Shown here one piece after another: positions 63,088 to 64,000 of a DNA stretch of 64,000 bases (positions within the stretch are counted from its first letter, which is position 1; the number at the start of each line of letters is the position of its first letter). The notes beneath the pieces were generated by a model. It had not been told where the DNA came from. It worked only from the letters and a program-made list of their open reading frames with translations, and did not search any database. Position numbers and translations under genes: made by a program. The stretch comes from Pseudomonas sp. Root562 (lineage in GTDB: Bacteria; Pseudomonadota; Gammaproteobacteria; Pseudomonadales; Pseudomonadaceae): contig NZ_LMGK01000022.1 of the NCBI RefSeq assembly GCF_001427125.1, forward strand, positions 100,126 through 164,125, read 5' to 3'.

Positions 63088-64000
63088 GCGGCTTGCTCCG
63101 CCCATTGCACATAGCAAACGGCAATCGGCATGCCGTGCTCATGACAGAACTCCAGCCAGCGCAGCTGGTTATCCTGCAAGCGATCCCCTGGCCCTTTGAC
63201 TTCGATCATGCGGTAGGTTTTTTGCTGCGGCCAGAACTGGATCAAGTCGGGCATGCCCGCGCGATTGGCCTTGATGTCGAGTAACAGTCGATTGAACCAG
63301 TGCTTGAGGTGTTCCGCCGGCAAACAATCCAGTGCCTGCTCCAGCAACGCTTCGTTGAGCGCTCCCCAGAACACGAACGGCGATTGCACCCCCCATTTTT
63401 CGATAAAGCGTTCACGGATGGTCTGCCGATAACGCCCGTCATCGAGTTCTGCCAGGCACGCCTGGAACAGATCTGCGCGGCGCTCATGGAAATCCTCGTT
63501 GAGCAGGTCCACCGGGCCACGCTGGAACGGGTGGAAGAAAGCCCCGGGCAACGGCGCGAAAATCGCCGGCCAGCACAACAGACCGAATAACGAGTTGATC
63601 AGCGTGTTTTCCACATAGTGGACCGGTGCCTCATCCTGCGTGAGGTGCGCCTGCACGTAATGCTCCACCGACAACGCCAGGTCCGTGCGTGGCAATTGCA
63701 GGTCCAGGCGCAGCATTTGCCGGGGTGATGCGCGTTTCATTGGCGGCCCGCCGAGCTTGCGCCGCAGCCTTGGCAGCATCCGCAGCAGCACTTGTTGCTC
63801 GGCGGCACTTTCCGGTGCCTGTTCGGCCTGGGTGGCCAACGCCAGTGCCAATTCGAATTCACCGCAGCGCTCCAGTACGCGGATCAACCGCAACCGCGCG
63901 CCGGGATATCTGCACTGGCGATACAGCGTCAGCGCAGAGGCGAAATCGGCGATGCGCTCGCAATGCTGAGCGATCTGGAACAGCAGTTTCTCGCGGCGCC
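63084..64000 (-). CDS. FAN1-type VRR-NUC nuclease, C-terminal part (partial)
   Basis: The frame is open to the right edge, so the N terminus is missing. The visible part (about 305 codons) has helical repeats (FASALTLYRQCRYPGARLR, CGEFELALALATQA) and ends in the VRR-NUC nuclease domain with GMPDLIQFWP and EVKGPGDRLQDNQ, the metal-binding D and ExK. FAN1 nucleases cut DNA at interstrand crosslinks. The TGA overlaps the start of the DinG-like helicase. Confidence 0.9.
   Translation of the reverse strand, partial: RREKLLFQIAQHCERIADFASALTLYRQCRYPGARLRLIRVLERCGEFELALALATQAEQAPESAAEQQVLLRMLPRLRRKLGGPPMKRASPRQMLRLDLQLPRTDLALSVEHYVQAHLTQDEAPVHYVENTLINSLFGLLCWPAIFAPLPGAFFHPFQRGPVDLLNEDFHERRADLFQACLAELDDGRYRQTIRERFIEKWGVQSPFVFWGALNEALLEQALDCLPAEHLKHWFNRLLLDIKANRAGMPDLIQFWPQQKTYRMIEVKGPGDRLQDNQLRWLEFCHEHGMPIAVCYVQWAEQAA

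Overview
The window looks like the chromosome of a Pseudomonas species of the fluorescens/putida type. The evidence is the Pseudomonas-type REP palindromes (52538-52626, 53894-54000), a pcaIJ pair behind a near-perfect PcaR operator, an fdnGHI-fdhE-selA-selB gene order that I recall from pseudomonads, and FNR/Anr-type operators. No integrase, transposase or CRISPR array was seen.

Region 1 (1-18140) is a low-oxygen/stress island. It holds a heavy-metal P-type ATPase (cut by the window edge), an Hsp20 chaperone, a triple-BON protein, an extra FtsH copy carrying a one-base frameshift, a phosphoketolase, an FNR paralogue with Fe-S cysteines, a zinc alcohol dehydrogenase, a beta-CASP nuclease, four tandem-domain universal stress proteins, a K+ channel, a split YeeE/YedE transporter pair, two small unknown proteins and a Met-rich exported protein. 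At least ten Anr/FNR boxes lie in the gaps between these genes, so the island reads as one dispersed regulon.

Region 2 (18655-20930) is pcaIJ, which activates 3-oxoadipate, followed by a DUF1206 membrane protein.

Region 3 (20946-39707) is the main discovery candidate: a bidirectional sphingolipid locus. The minus-strand operon encodes a fatty acyl-AMP ligase, a CerR-like reductase, a dedicated acyl carrier protein, a serine palmitoyltransferase and an ABC exporter. The divergent plus-strand operon encodes a bacterial ceramide synthase candidate, a nucleotidyltransferase, LptF- and LptG-like permeases, a CDP-alcohol phosphotransferase, a diacylglycerol/ceramide kinase-like protein, a degenerate nucleotidyltransferase-fold protein, an AspH/LpxO-type hydroxylase and a metallophosphoesterase. 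A second nucleotidyltransferase and a GT-A/ELM1 fusion glycosyltransferase follow. Together these suggest synthesis of ceramide, decoration with a phospho- and/or sugar head group, and export toward the outer membrane by a dedicated Lpt-like system.

Region 4 (39727-43191) carries a cyclic-nucleotide-domain MscS channel, a DUF1311/MliC-type lysozyme inhibitor and an AI-2E family permease. Region 5 (43301-52378) is a complete selenocysteine module: tRNA-Sec, selB, selA, fdhE and formate dehydrogenase fdnI, fdnH, fdnG with an in-frame UGA and a SECIS-like hairpin. Region 6 (52538-64000) is ordinary accessory and housekeeping content: a PatB/MalY C-S lyase, a YghA-type SDR, a Yip1-like protein, a Na+/H+ antiporter, a hemerythrin, a soluble PAS hybrid kinase, a zeta-toxin-like kinase with an altered active site, and a DinG-like helicase coupled to a FAN1-type VRR-NUC nuclease cut by the window end.
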